DNA of 8,435 nt from Flavobacteriaceae bacterium (GCA_016763715.1 JAESTG010000096.1:1-8435), one strand, 5' to 3'. Counted from the stretch's first letter, positions 1-7,588 are shown. Numbers and translations: made by a program. The notes: generated by a model not told the origin, from the letters alone.

Positions 1-472
1 AAACCTTCCCTACGGAAGAAACCAAAATCGAATTGACTTTTCACTAGTACTTTCGGAAAGAAAAGGAAGCTGTAGTAGTAAGCACGCATTCTTGAAGGAA
101 ATCGCTAATCGTAATAAAATTGATAATATCGAGTTAATCCTTGGCATCTATAAAATGGATCATAAAAATACACCTGGTATTGGGACTGTGTTAATTCAGC
201 ATAAAATTCCGTTTATCCCAGAAGCCCACTGCTATTTAAAAATTAACGGGCAAAGAAAAGATTTCACCCTTTTGGAATCCAATACGCAAAAAACAGAAAA
301 CGACTTGTTAGAAGAAAAGACTATTACCCCCAATCAGGTTTCAGATTTTAAGGTGGCTTATCATAAAAAATTTCTTGTAAATTGGCTTGAAAATAGTAGT
401 CTCAATATATCATTTGACACACTTTGGAATATTCGGGAAATGTGCATTAATCAACTAAGTGCTATTAAATAA
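1..472 (+). CDS. Transglutaminase-like cysteine-peptidase-fold protein, 5'-truncated by the window edge
   Basis: The frame is open from base 2 to the TAA at 470-472, giving 156 visible residues, so the N-terminus lies outside the window. The first Met-capable codon is a TTG at 92. It is rejected as the start because the protein-like frame continues upstream of it (YGRNQNRIDF, then GSCSSKHAF). Visible residues form a pattern like the transglutaminase-like triad: Cys24 in GSCSSKHAF, His76 in PEAHCYLKI and Asp87 in GQRKDFT, in the usual Cys-His-Asp order and with plausible spacing. An Ile/Leu-rich segment, IELILGIYKM, lies between Cys and His as a likely core strand. No signal peptide or membrane segment is visible in this part. 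The aminotransferase gene follows after 23 nt on the same strand, so the two are probably cotranscribed. Substrate and role are unknown: it could be a peptidase, an amidase or a non-catalytic family member. The fold assignment is inferred from motifs alone. Confidence 0.72.
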   Translation, partial: NLPYGRNQNRIDFSLVLSERKGSCSSKHAFLKEIANRNKIDNIELILGIYKMDHKNTPGIGTVLIQHKIPFIPEAHCYLKINGQRKDFTLLESNTQKTENDLLEEKTITPNQVSDFKVAYHKKFLVNWLENSSLNISFDTLWNIREMCINQLSAIK

Positions 473-495
473 TGACGTAAAACACCCCTAATTTT

Positions 496-1647
496 ATGCT
501 GCTACAAAACCAACAACACCTCTTCAGTCTAAACGATGAAATCACCTACCTCAACGGAGCATATATGTCTCCTCAATTAAAATCGGTCGCGAAAATTGGC
601 ATCGATTGTCTTCAACAAAAATCACAACCCTCGAATATTTTAGCAGCCGATTTCTTTTCAGAAAAAGAAGTCCTTCGAAGTCATTTTGCACAATTAATCT
701 CTGTAGATGATCCACAACGAATTGCCATTCTACCATCGGTTTCCTTCGGAATTGGAACTGCCATGAAAAATATTCCTTTCGAAAAAGGAGACGAAATTGT
801 AGTACTCGAAGAACAATTTCCAAGCAACTATTATGCTTGGCAACAATTGGAATTAGAAAAAGGGGTAGTTATTAAAACCATATCGGCTCCTCCCTTGCTT
901 CCTGGGCGTGGACAACTCTGGAACGAACATATTTTAGAGGCAATTACTCCCAAAACCAAGTGTGTTGCTCTTCCAATGGTTCACTGGGCTGATGGCACAA
1001 AATTCGATTTACAAGCGGTTAGATCTCGAACCAATGAAGTAAACGCTTACCTTATCATTGACGGTACTCAAAGCGTGGGAGCCCTTCCTTTTTCTGTGAA
1101 GGAAATCCAACCAGACGCCCTCATTTGTGCAGGATACAAATGGCTTATGGGCGCCTATGGCCTTGGAATCGGTTACTTTGGAGAACGGTTTGACGATGGT
1201 ACACCTTTAGACAATAATTGGATGAATCATCAGGACGCAGAGGATTTTTCAAAATTAGTTAATTACAATCACAGTTTTAAACCAAAAGCAGCTCGATATG
1301 ATATTGGTGAGTCCAGTAATTTTATCATGGTTCCCATGCTCACCGAAGGAATTAGACAGCTTATTACATGGACCCAGCAAGGCATTCAAACTTACTGTGA
1401 GGCTATCACAAAAGAGGCTATAGAACAACTAACCCAACAGAAGGGTTGTTTTGTTGAAGACTCTAATTATCGGGGGCAACATCTTTTCGGGATTTACTTA
1501 CCAGAATCAATGAATATTTATACTGTTAAAACAAACATTTCGGCTCAAAACATTCTAGTTTCTATTAGAGGAAATGCCATTAGAGTTTCTCCCAACGTAT
1601 ATAATAACAAGAAACATTTAGAAAAATTGGTTTCCTGTTTTATTTAA
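496..1647 (+). CDS. Class V aminotransferase-fold PLP-dependent enzyme
   Basis: This complete 383-residue protein has the size and motif order of fold-type I, class V PLP enzymes (the kynureninase, isopenicillin-N epimerase and cysteine desulfurase group). The N-terminal EITYLNGAYMSP matches the family's opening 'YLN' segment. IIDGTQSVGA supplies Asp189, which pairs with the pyridine nitrogen, and Gln192. ICAGYKWLMGAYGLG contains Lys215, the expected Schiff-base lysine. Near the C-terminus SIRGNAIRVSP contains Arg363, which by family analogy may bind the substrate carboxylate. The C-terminal part has no clear desulfurase-type catalytic Cys loop, so a housekeeping IscS/SufS role is unlikely. 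The true substrate cannot be read from the sequence. ATG 496 is the start because an in-frame TAA at 478-480 excludes anything further upstream. There is no Shine-Dalgarno sequence, as is usual in this phylum. The protein is predicted cytoplasmic, with no signal peptide. mfd begins 29 nt after its stop but has its own promoter-like box. Confidence 0.9.
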   Translation: MLLQNQQHLFSLNDEITYLNGAYMSPQLKSVAKIGIDCLQQKSQPSNILAADFFSEKEVLRSHFAQLISVDDPQRIAILPSVSFGIGTAMKNIPFEKGDEIVVLEEQFPSNYYAWQQLELEKGVVIKTISAPPLLPGRGQLWNEHILEAITPKTKCVALPMVHWADGTKFDLQAVRSRTNEVNAYLIIDGTQSVGALPFSVKEIQPDALICAGYKWLMGAYGLGIGYFGERFDDGTPLDNNWMNHQDAEDFSKLVNYNHSFKPKAARYDIGESSNFIMVPMLTEGIRQLITWTQQGIQTYCEAITKEAIEQLTQQKGCFVEDSNYRGQHLFGIYLPESMNIYTVKTNISAQNILVSIRGNAIRVSPNVYNNKKHLEKLVSCFI

Positions 1648-1661
1648 TGCCAACCCTGTAG

Positions 1662-1669
1662 TATATTTG
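1662..1669 (+). promoter_or_regulatory. Candidate -7 promoter box (TATATTTG) of mfd
   Basis: TATATTTG fits the Bacteroidota -7 consensus TAnnTTTG at every fixed position. It ends 7 nt before the mfd ATG, so a start site at the usual distance would fall at or next to the ATG and give a leaderless or nearly leaderless mRNA. No good -33 TTG lies 17-23 nt upstream; the nearest clear TTG (1627-1629) is 32 nt away, inside the end of the aminotransferase gene. An identical box with identical spacing precedes the TlpA-like gene, which strengthens the call. Confidence 0.6.
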
Positions 1670-1676
1670 CCATCCT

Positions 1677-4600
1677 ATGAGCAAAACCCTTGTTCACTCC
1701 CTTTTTGAACAGTCTTCGTCTGTGCGAAAACTAGGGAATGCTATATCCAAAGACCAAAATTTAGACAGATCATCAGCTCACAAACCTATAAAAGTTGCTG
1801 GACTCGTGGGTTCTTCTGTTTCTTTGGTAATTGCCAAGGCTTTCCAACAAGCCGAACTGCCCTTTTTAGTTATTCTGAATGATAAGGAAGAAGCGGCATA
1901 CCATCTCAATGATTTGGAAAATTTGCTGGATGGTCAAGATGTATTATTTTATCCTAGCAGCTATCGAAGACCTTATCAAATTGAAGAAACAGACAACGCC
2001 AATGTCCTGCTGAGATCCGAAGTTCTAAATAGGATCAACTCCCGAAAAAAACCAGCACTTATCATTACCTATCCCGAAGCACTTTTTGAAAAAGTAATTA
2101 CTCGGAAAGAACTAGAAAGAAACACACTTAAAATCTCCTTAAACGATCAACTTTCCATTGATTTTGTAAATGAGGTACTCTTTGAATACAAGTTCAAACG
2201 AACAGATTTTGTAACAGAACCAGGAGAGTTTTCGGTACGAGGAGGGATTTTAGATGTATTCTCTTTTAGTAACGACGAACCTTATCGAATTGAGTTTTTT
2301 GGAGATGAAATAGATAGCATTCGCACCTTTGATGTTGAAACCCAACTTTCGTTGTTGCAACTTAAAAAAATAGCCATTATTCCCAATGTGGAAAACAAAA
2401 TGATGGAGGAAAAACGTGAAAGTTTTTTGAAATATATAGCGTCAAAAACCATCATATTTTTAAAGAGTGAAGAACTTTTAAGTAGTACTATAGACAAGCT
2501 CTTTCAAAAAGCGACAACCGCCTTCACACAACAAACGGGCGAGATAAAAATGAGCGAGCCTAAAGAGCTTTTTTGCGATTCATCTTTACTGAAGCAACAA
2601 CTCAAAACCTTTACCTCTGTTTTATTACATACTTCAGAAAATGTAGGTGATGTGGTGCCTATTATTTTTAAAACGAAACCGCAGCCATCGTTCAACAAAC
2701 AGTTTCATCTGCTCATTGAAGATTTGAATCAAAATACAGCGGATGGCTTCACCAACTATATTTTTTGTAGTAGCGAACAACAAGCGAAGCGTTTTCATGA
2801 TATTTTTGATGATGCTGAACAAAAAGTAGCTCAATACAAAACTGTTGTCTTTTCATTATACAGAGGTTTCATTGATCAGGATAATAAGAACATCTGCTAT
2901 ACCGACCATCAAATTTTTGAGCGATATCATAAATTTCAACTTAAAAATGGATACGCTAAAAAACAGGCAATCACGCTAAAGGAACTTACTAATCTTGATG
3001 TAGGTGACTATGTAACGCATATTGATCATGGTATTGGTAAATTTGGCGGCCTTCAGAAAATTGAAGTCGAAGGGAAAACCCAAGAAGCCATCAAATTAAT
3101 TTATGGGGAGCGTGACATTTTATACCTCAGTATTCATTCATTACATAAAATTTCCAAATACAATGGCAAAGATGGCACTACACCAAAAGTATATAAATTA
3201 GGAAGTGCTGCATGGAAAAAGTTGAAGCAAAAGACCAAAACTAGGGTCAAACAAATCGCCTTCAACCTCATTGAATTATACGCCAAGCGTAGGCTTCAAA
3301 AAGGGTTTGCGTTCGATCCCGACAGCTATTTACAGCATGAATTAGAATCTTCTTTCATGTACGAGGACACTCCAGACCAAACTACAGCAACGGCCGATAT
3401 AAAGCGGGATATGGAAAACGAACGCCCTATGGATCGGTTAATTTGTGGAGATGTCGGCTTTGGAAAGACCGAAGTAGCTATAAGAGCAGCCTTTAAAGCC
3501 GTTGACAATGGAAAACAGGTGGCAATTTTAGTGCCAACAACCATTCTTGCTTTCCAGCATTATAGAACTTTTAGCGAACGTCTGTCTGAAATGCCAGTAA
3601 ATGTTGATTATTTAAATCGTTTTAGAACTACGAAACAACGTAACACAGTATTAGAAAATCTAAAAAACGGCAAGCTCGATATAGTGATTGGCACCCATCA
3701 ATTAGTAAGCAAAGCGGTCCAATTTAAAGATCTAGGGCTACTAATCATTGACGAGGAACAGAAATTTGGTGTCGGAGTAAAAGACAAACTCAAAACTCTC
3801 AAAGAGAATGTTGATACGCTCACTTTAACGGCAACTCCCATCCCTCGAACGCTTCAATTTAGTTTAATGGCCGCACGTGATATGAGTATTATTACAACGC
3901 CTCCGCCTAACCGCTACCCTGTGGAAACCAATGTCATTCGTTTTGGAGAAGAAGTGATTCGAGATGCCGTTCAATATGAAATTTCTCGAGGAGGACAAGT
4001 TTTCTTCGTCCACAATCGAATTGAAAATATTAAAGAGGTAGCGGGACTCATTCAACGACTGGTACCAAATGCAAAAATAGGGATTGGACATGGTCAATTG
4101 GAAGGTAAAAAGTTGGAAACATTAATGCTTGGGTTCATGAATAATGAATTTGATGTGCTTGTTTCTACGACCATTATCGAAAGTGGTTTGGATGTGCCTA
4201 ATGCCAATACAATCTTTATAAATAACGCCAATAACTTTGGATTAAGTGACTTACATCAAATGCGAGGTCGGGTGGGAAGAAGCAATAAAAAAGCATTTTG
4301 TTACTTTATTACACCACCAGACTCAGTCATGACCAATGATGCTAGAAAACGTATCACAGCTATAGAACAGTTTAGTGAATTAGGCAGTGGGTTGAATATT
4401 GCGATGAAAGATTTAGAAATTCGCGGTGCGGGTGATTTGTTAGGTGGTGAGCAAAGTGGATTTATTAATGAAATTGGTTTTGAGACTTACCAAAAAATCC
4501 TAGCTGAAGCCATTGACGAGCTCAAAGAAAAAGAATTCAAGGATTTATATGCAGGCACAGAACACGAAAAGAAAGTATTCATCAAAGAAATAGTCATCGA

Positions 4601-5045
4601 CACCGACTTCGAGCTACTTTTTCCCGATGATTATGTAAATAACATAACGGAACGACTTAATCTGTACACCAAACTAAATCAAGTAAAAAATGAGGAGTCG
4701 CTTCAAAAGTTTGAAGAAGAATTGGTGGACCGCTTCGGAGAATTACCAGAGCCTGTTGTAGATCTTATGAATAGTGTTCGGATAAAATGGATTGCACTCC
4801 GCATGGGGTTAGAACGTGTAGTGATGAAAAAGAACCGCTTCGTGGGGTATTTCATTCATAATCAAGAAAGTTCTTTTTATCAGAGTAAATCTTTCGGTAA
4901 TGTACTTGAATATGTGCAAGCCAACTCCAATTCAGTAAAAATGAAGGAAAAACAAACCCGAAATGGGCTACGATTATTATTGACTATGGAGCAAGTTACC
5001 TCTGTAGAAAAGGCCTTGACCAAATTACAACGATTTTCGTCCTAA
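1677..5045 (+). CDS. mfd: Transcription-repair coupling factor Mfd (TRCF)
   Basis: Mfd is a cytoplasmic DNA translocase that pushes RNA polymerase off DNA at lesions and recruits UvrA to start nucleotide excision repair. This protein is full length (1122 residues; E. coli Mfd has 1148) and has the family domains in order. A UvrB-like N-terminal module lies at roughly 35-240, including EFSVRGGILDVF and the following EPYRIEFFGDEIDSIRTFDV segment. A poorly conserved middle region covers about 250-430. The RNA-polymerase-interacting, CarD-like domain is at about 440-495 (GDYVTHIDHGIGKF, then YLSIHSLHKISKY). The RecG-like helicase motor follows: Walker A GDVGFGKTEV (Lys597), Walker B/DEAD-like IDEEQ (692-695), LTATPIPRTL (717-726) and motif VI QMRGRVGRS (861-869). 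The C-terminal TRCF domain spans about 965-1085. DEEQ instead of E. coli DEEH also occurs in other bacterial Mfd proteins and is not an anomaly. ATG 1677 is favoured by the promoter-like box 7 nt upstream. There is no sign of a frameshift. Confidence 0.98.
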   Translation: MSKTLVHSLFEQSSSVRKLGNAISKDQNLDRSSAHKPIKVAGLVGSSVSLVIAKAFQQAELPFLVILNDKEEAAYHLNDLENLLDGQDVLFYPSSYRRPYQIEETDNANVLLRSEVLNRINSRKKPALIITYPEALFEKVITRKELERNTLKISLNDQLSIDFVNEVLFEYKFKRTDFVTEPGEFSVRGGILDVFSFSNDEPYRIEFFGDEIDSIRTFDVETQLSLLQLKKIAIIPNVENKMMEEKRESFLKYIASKTIIFLKSEELLSSTIDKLFQKATTAFTQQTGEIKMSEPKELFCDSSLLKQQLKTFTSVLLHTSENVGDVVPIIFKTKPQPSFNKQFHLLIEDLNQNTADGFTNYIFCSSEQQAKRFHDIFDDAEQKVAQYKTVVFSLYRGFIDQDNKNICYTDHQIFERYHKFQLKNGYAKKQAITLKELTNLDVGDYVTHIDHGIGKFGGLQKIEVEGKTQEAIKLIYGERDILYLSIHSLHKISKYNGKDGTTPKVYKLGSAAWKKLKQKTKTRVKQIAFNLIELYAKRRLQKGFAFDPDSYLQHELESSFMYEDTPDQTTATADIKRDMENERPMDRLICGDVGFGKTEVAIRAAFKAVDNGKQVAILVPTTILAFQHYRTFSERLSEMPVNVDYLNRFRTTKQRNTVLENLKNGKLDIVIGTHQLVSKAVQFKDLGLLIIDEEQKFGVGVKDKLKTLKENVDTLTLTATPIPRTLQFSLMAARDMSIITTPPPNRYPVETNVIRFGEEVIRDAVQYEISRGGQVFFVHNRIENIKEVAGLIQRLVPNAKIGIGHGQLEGKKLETLMLGFMNNEFDVLVSTTIIESGLDVPNANTIFINNANNFGLSDLHQMRGRVGRSNKKAFCYFITPPDSVMTNDARKRITAIEQFSELGSGLNIAMKDLEIRGAGDLLGGEQSGFINEIGFETYQKILAEAIDELKEKEFKDLYAGTEHEKKVFIKEIVIDTDFELLFPDDYVNNITERLNLYTKLNQVKNEESLQKFEEELVDRFGELPEPVVDLMNSVRIKWIALRMGLERVVMKKNRFVGYFIHNQESSFYQSKSFGNVLEYVQANSNSVKMKEKQTRNGLRLLLTMEQVTSVEKALTKLQRFSS

Positions 5046-5092
5046 TGCACTATCACTTAGATTAGTTGGCATCATTTTTGGCTTTAGTTACC

Positions 5093-5100
5093 TATATTTG
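5093..5100 (+). promoter_or_regulatory. Candidate -7 promoter box (TATATTTG) of the TlpA-like gene
   Basis: This is a perfect TAnnTTTG match 7 nt before the ATG at 5108, the same sequence and spacing as at mfd. A possible -33 TTG lies at 5066-5068 with a 24-nt spacer, slightly longer than usual for this consensus. The box lies inside the in-frame extension that begins at TTG 5066, which argues that translation starts at 5108 and not at 5066. It sits in the 62-nt gap after the mfd stop, in which I see no terminator hairpin. Confidence 0.6.
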
Positions 5101-5107
5101 CAGCCCT

Positions 5108-6394
5108 ATGACACAGCGATTACTTCTTATTTTATTATTTATACCCCTTTTTTCAATTAGTCAAATTAGCATTAGTGGCACCTTCACTCCTGCCGAAAAC
5201 TACAAATGGGGTATCGTTTATCGAATTACACCAACCAATGATAGGTACACAACCGACACAAAGATTGATGAAGAAGGAAAGTTCTCAATTGCTATGGACA
5301 GCACAAACGCTCCTGGCATGTATCGATTTGTCTATGCCGTGCCACCAGAAGAGAATAACTTCGAGTTTATTTATAATGGAAAAGAAGATATTGAGCTCAC
5401 TTTTTCTGAAACCGAAGGGCTTACTTTTATTTCTTCGGAAGAAAATATCGCTTGGGGTGAATACCAATTAGAAATCATCCCACTCAACTATGCCATAGCA
5501 CAGCTTTATGATGAAAACCCCAGCGATTCGCTGAACATTCAACCCCTGATCTCTCAACAAAAAGAAGCACAAATTAAGTTTGAAAAAAGTTCGAAAAACA
5601 TGATTGCAGGAAGTTTTATTCGTGCATCGAGACCTTATTTACCGACATCCTTTGAAAGCAACAAAATATATTTTCAGCATAAAAAAGAAACTTATTTTGA
5701 TAGTGTTGATGTAACAGATTCAACCCTTCAAAAATCTCGCTTTCTTTTAGATCAATGCTTTTACTATATTGAAAATAAGGAAGATATTGATACGGTAGCT
5801 GCTTTTTTAAAAGATGCCAACAAAGAATATCAAAAAAGTATTTTATTGAATATCTGGCAAGCTTTTGTTAGTTTGGAGCAGCCTGAAAAAGCCAATTATT
5901 TATCAAGAAAATACCTAAGCCCACTGGCTAAAGAACTCAAAGAAACGTCACTGGTTAATTTGCTTTTTAAATATGAAAGCCTTTCGGTTGGAGCAAAGGC
6001 ACCTAACTTTTCTTGGAAATTAGAAGATGGTAGCACCCAGTGGTTTCATGAATTGACGGGTTCAGATCATTATATTTTAGTGTTCTGGAGCAGCAGCTGT
6101 CCCCATTGTTTGAAAGAGTTGCCTAAACTGCAAAAAAAGATGCAGACACTACCAAAAGGTAAATACCAAGTTGTAGCTTTTGGCATTGAAGACGATATTT
6201 ATAGTTGGAAAAATGAATCCCTTCGTTTGCCTAATTTTCTTCATATTCCAGGCATGGGAAAATGGGAAAATGATGTTGCTAAGGCTTATGACATATCGCA
6301 AACCCCTACATACTTCATACTAGATAAAGACAAAAAAATTATTGCTAAACCAGATGAATTGGAGACTTTGGTAGATCTTCTTTCCAAAGAATAA
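5108..6394 (+). CDS. Secreted TlpA-like thioredoxin-fold protein (periplasmic thiol-disulfide oxidoreductase)
   Basis: This 428-residue protein has a signal peptide at about 1-19: MTQR, a hydrophobic stretch LLLILLFIPLF, then SISQ as the likely cleavage region. There is no lipobox Cys, so a soluble periplasmic protein is more likely than a lipoprotein. Residues about 20-115 resemble the beta-rich N-terminal domain (DUF4369 type) often found ahead of thioredoxin domains in Bacteroidota. A helical, lysine-rich middle of unknown role covers about 120-285. The C-terminal thioredoxin-like domain (about 292-428) begins with SVGAKAPNFSW and contains the redox pair in SSSCPHC (Cys331, Cys334) and the cis-Pro loop TPTYF (Pro400). 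The usual Trp-Cys before the motif is replaced by Trp-Ser-Ser-Ser-Cys, a common TlpA/ResA-group variation. It probably reduces or isomerises envelope disulfides; its partners are unknown. Start 5108 is chosen over TTG 5066 because the longer form would put 14 residues ahead of a good signal peptide and would overlap the promoter box. Confidence 0.88.
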   Translation: MTQRLLLILLFIPLFSISQISISGTFTPAENYKWGIVYRITPTNDRYTTDTKIDEEGKFSIAMDSTNAPGMYRFVYAVPPEENNFEFIYNGKEDIELTFSETEGLTFISSEENIAWGEYQLEIIPLNYAIAQLYDENPSDSLNIQPLISQQKEAQIKFEKSSKNMIAGSFIRASRPYLPTSFESNKIYFQHKKETYFDSVDVTDSTLQKSRFLLDQCFYYIENKEDIDTVAAFLKDANKEYQKSILLNIWQAFVSLEQPEKANYLSRKYLSPLAKELKETSLVNLLFKYESLSVGAKAPNFSWKLEDGSTQWFHELTGSDHYILVFWSSSCPHCLKELPKLQKKMQTLPKGKYQVVAFGIEDDIYSWKNESLRLPNFLHIPGMGKWENDVAKAYDISQTPTYFILDKDKKIIAKPDELETLVDLLSKE

Positions 6395-6427
6395 AGGCCG
6401 AAAGACATTCACTACCTTCCGCCCTTT
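6393..6427. terminator. Imperfect inverted repeat between convergent genes, possible bidirectional terminator
   Basis: Bases 6393-6404 (AAAGGCCGAAAG) pair with 6416-6427 (CTTCCGCCCTTT) over 12 positions with two mismatches, around an 11-nt loop. The repeat lies in the 41-nt gap between the two facing stop codons and overlaps the TlpA-like TAA by two bases. An alternative pairing uses CCAAAG just upstream and CTTTGG at 6424-6429. T-runs after the stem are short in both directions, so the call rests mainly on position. Confidence 0.45.
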
Positions 6428-6435
6428 GGTTTAAT

Positions 6436-7548
6436 CTAACGTATAAATCTTTTGGTAATCGAGCCATTTTGCGAAATAATTTCCACGAAATAAGTGCCAC
6501 TATTCCAAGCACTCACATCTACTTTGCTTGAAGTAAGGTTGCCATTCAGAATCAATTCAGAAGAAAAAAGAGTCTTTCCTAAAATATCGTAAACTTTCAA
6601 AGTAGCACTCCCTGTTTCAGAAGTATTAATCTGAATATTCAACAAATTGGTTGTTGGATTTGGAAACAATTTTACCTCGCTATTTTTCAGTGAGATATCA
6701 CCTGCAGAAAGTACAACTCCAGTGATAATTCGTAAATTTTTAGTGCCAAAATCGGTGATGTACAGCGTTGTTTCATCTTCACTAAATGCAATTCCGTTAG
6801 GACGATTAAAAGTAGCCTGTGCGATATCACCATCCATGCTCCCAGCCGAGCTACCCGCAAACACGTTAACCTCATCCACCCCTGTTGGGTCAATCACATA
6901 TATTTTGTGATCGCTAATACCTGTTCCCCATAACATTCCTTGTCCATAAGCGATAAAACCAAGGTTTCCAATAGTTCCTACCGTTGCTATATACTCTAAG
7001 TCACCATTGGCGAGTACTTTGAATACTTCTCTATTGTTATAATTTGCTACATAAAGTTGGCCATTGGAATCATAGGCCAATCCCACAGGGCCATTTAAAG
7101 CAGGATCTGAAGAAACTTCTGTAAACACGCCCGAAGGAGTAACTCTGTTAATCGTATTTACGTTATAGCGGGTATAAATCATATCATCATTATCCCACGC
7201 TTTGACTATCCCCGATGGATTCCCTGGAATGGTAATTGATGCATCCAATATTCCAGAACTATCATATCTAAAGAGCTCATTCGCATTAAAATCACATACA
7301 TACAAATTACCATTCGAGTCGAAATCAAGACCATTGGGTGTGTCCAATCCACTCACAAAGGTAGTTGCGGTTCCATTGGAGTCAAATTTAAATACGCTAT
7401 CGCCAGTAAAGTTAGAAGCGTATATATTCCCGTCGGCATCCAACGCAATGGCGTCATCGGGAGTTCCCTCTATAAATGTGTTAACTGTTTGGGCAGATGA
7501 GACCACCGATAATAAAGTTGCTAAAAAAATAAATGTTGTTGTTTTCAT
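6436..7548 (-). CDS. Secreted NHL-repeat beta-propeller protein with T9SS type A sorting domain
   Basis: This 370-residue protein is exported and probably passed through the type IX secretion system to the cell surface or medium. The signal peptide is at 1-20 (MKTTTFIFLATLL, ending in SSAQ). Residues about 25-275 hold six NHL/SMP-30-like blades, recognisable by a 'P-x-G-(I/L)' strand followed by 'D-G-N-x-Y': blades begin near 32, 71, 111, 154, 196 and 250, for example LDADGNIYASNF and PNGLDFDSNGNLY. Residues about 290-370 form the T9SS type A domain: VKLFPNPTTN, LKVYDILGK, VDVSAWNSGTYFVEI and the terminal ITKRFIR. No catalytic residues can be named; such propellers serve as binding scaffolds or as lactonase/hydrolase-like enzymes. 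The start is the ATG at 7546-7548, supported by the signal peptide that follows directly. The gene lies 79 nt downstream of the AraC-type regulator on the same strand. A strong hairpin ends 2 nt before its ATG and could influence expression. Confidence 0.9.
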   Translation of the reverse strand: MKTTTFIFLATLLSVVSSAQTVNTFIEGTPDDAIALDADGNIYASNFTGDSVFKFDSNGTATTFVSGLDTPNGLDFDSNGNLYVCDFNANELFRYDSSGILDASITIPGNPSGIVKAWDNDDMIYTRYNVNTINRVTPSGVFTEVSSDPALNGPVGLAYDSNGQLYVANYNNREVFKVLANGDLEYIATVGTIGNLGFIAYGQGMLWGTGISDHKIYVIDPTGVDEVNVFAGSSAGSMDGDIAQATFNRPNGIAFSEDETTLYITDFGTKNLRIITGVVLSAGDISLKNSEVKLFPNPTTNLLNIQINTSETGSATLKVYDILGKTLFSSELILNGNLTSSKVDVSAWNSGTYFVEIISQNGSITKRFIR

Positions 7549-7550
7549 GA

Positions 7551-7588
7551 TTCTGAATTTTAAGTTTTGGGTAAACTTAAGTTCAGAA
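7551..7588 (-). promoter_or_regulatory. Long hairpin / nested inverted repeat immediately upstream of the NHL gene ATG
   Basis: The outer arms TTCTGAA (7551-7557) and TTCAGAA (7582-7588) and the inner arms TAAGTTT (7561-7567) and AAACTTA (7573-7579) are each perfect complements and share almost the same centre. Between them one more A-T pair forms (7560-7580), with one near-pair and a bulged base, and the loop is 5 nt (7568-7572). In the - strand transcript this makes a stem of about 15-16 pairs ending 2 nt before the start codon. It could be a 5'-UTR structure or a protein-binding palindrome. A near-match to the -7 box, TAAGTTTA, lies within it (7572-7579, - strand). Its function is inferred from position only. 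Confidence 0.5.

Noticed and set aside
92..472. A 126-residue gene starting at TTG 92
   Set aside because: The frame is open to base 2 and upstream codons encode the likely catalytic Cys segment, so TTG 92 is an internal Leu of a gene cut by the window edge.
551..823. Open frame antisense to the aminotransferase gene
   Set aside because: Its translation is low in recognisable structure and lies wholly within a strongly supported gene.
2071..2400. Possible UvrB gene fragment, from similarity to UvrB-like sequence
   Set aside because: The UvrB-like module is a normal N-terminal part of Mfd and the frame is continuous with the helicase domains.
2282..4097. Several short antisense open frames within mfd
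   Set aside because: All are opposite conserved Mfd coding sequence and show no domain, signal peptide or promoter of their own.
5066..5107. N-terminal extension of the TlpA-like protein from TTG 5066
   Set aside because: It would put 14 residues ahead of a good signal peptide and would make the TATATTTG promoter box coding; ATG 5108 fits better.
5175..5471. Overlapping open frames on both strands in the TlpA-like gene
   Set aside because: They are shifted or antisense readings of a gene with intact signal peptide and thioredoxin domain.
6647..6910. Open frames on both strands inside the NHL gene
   Set aside because: They are alternative-frame readings of repetitive propeller coding DNA with no independent support.
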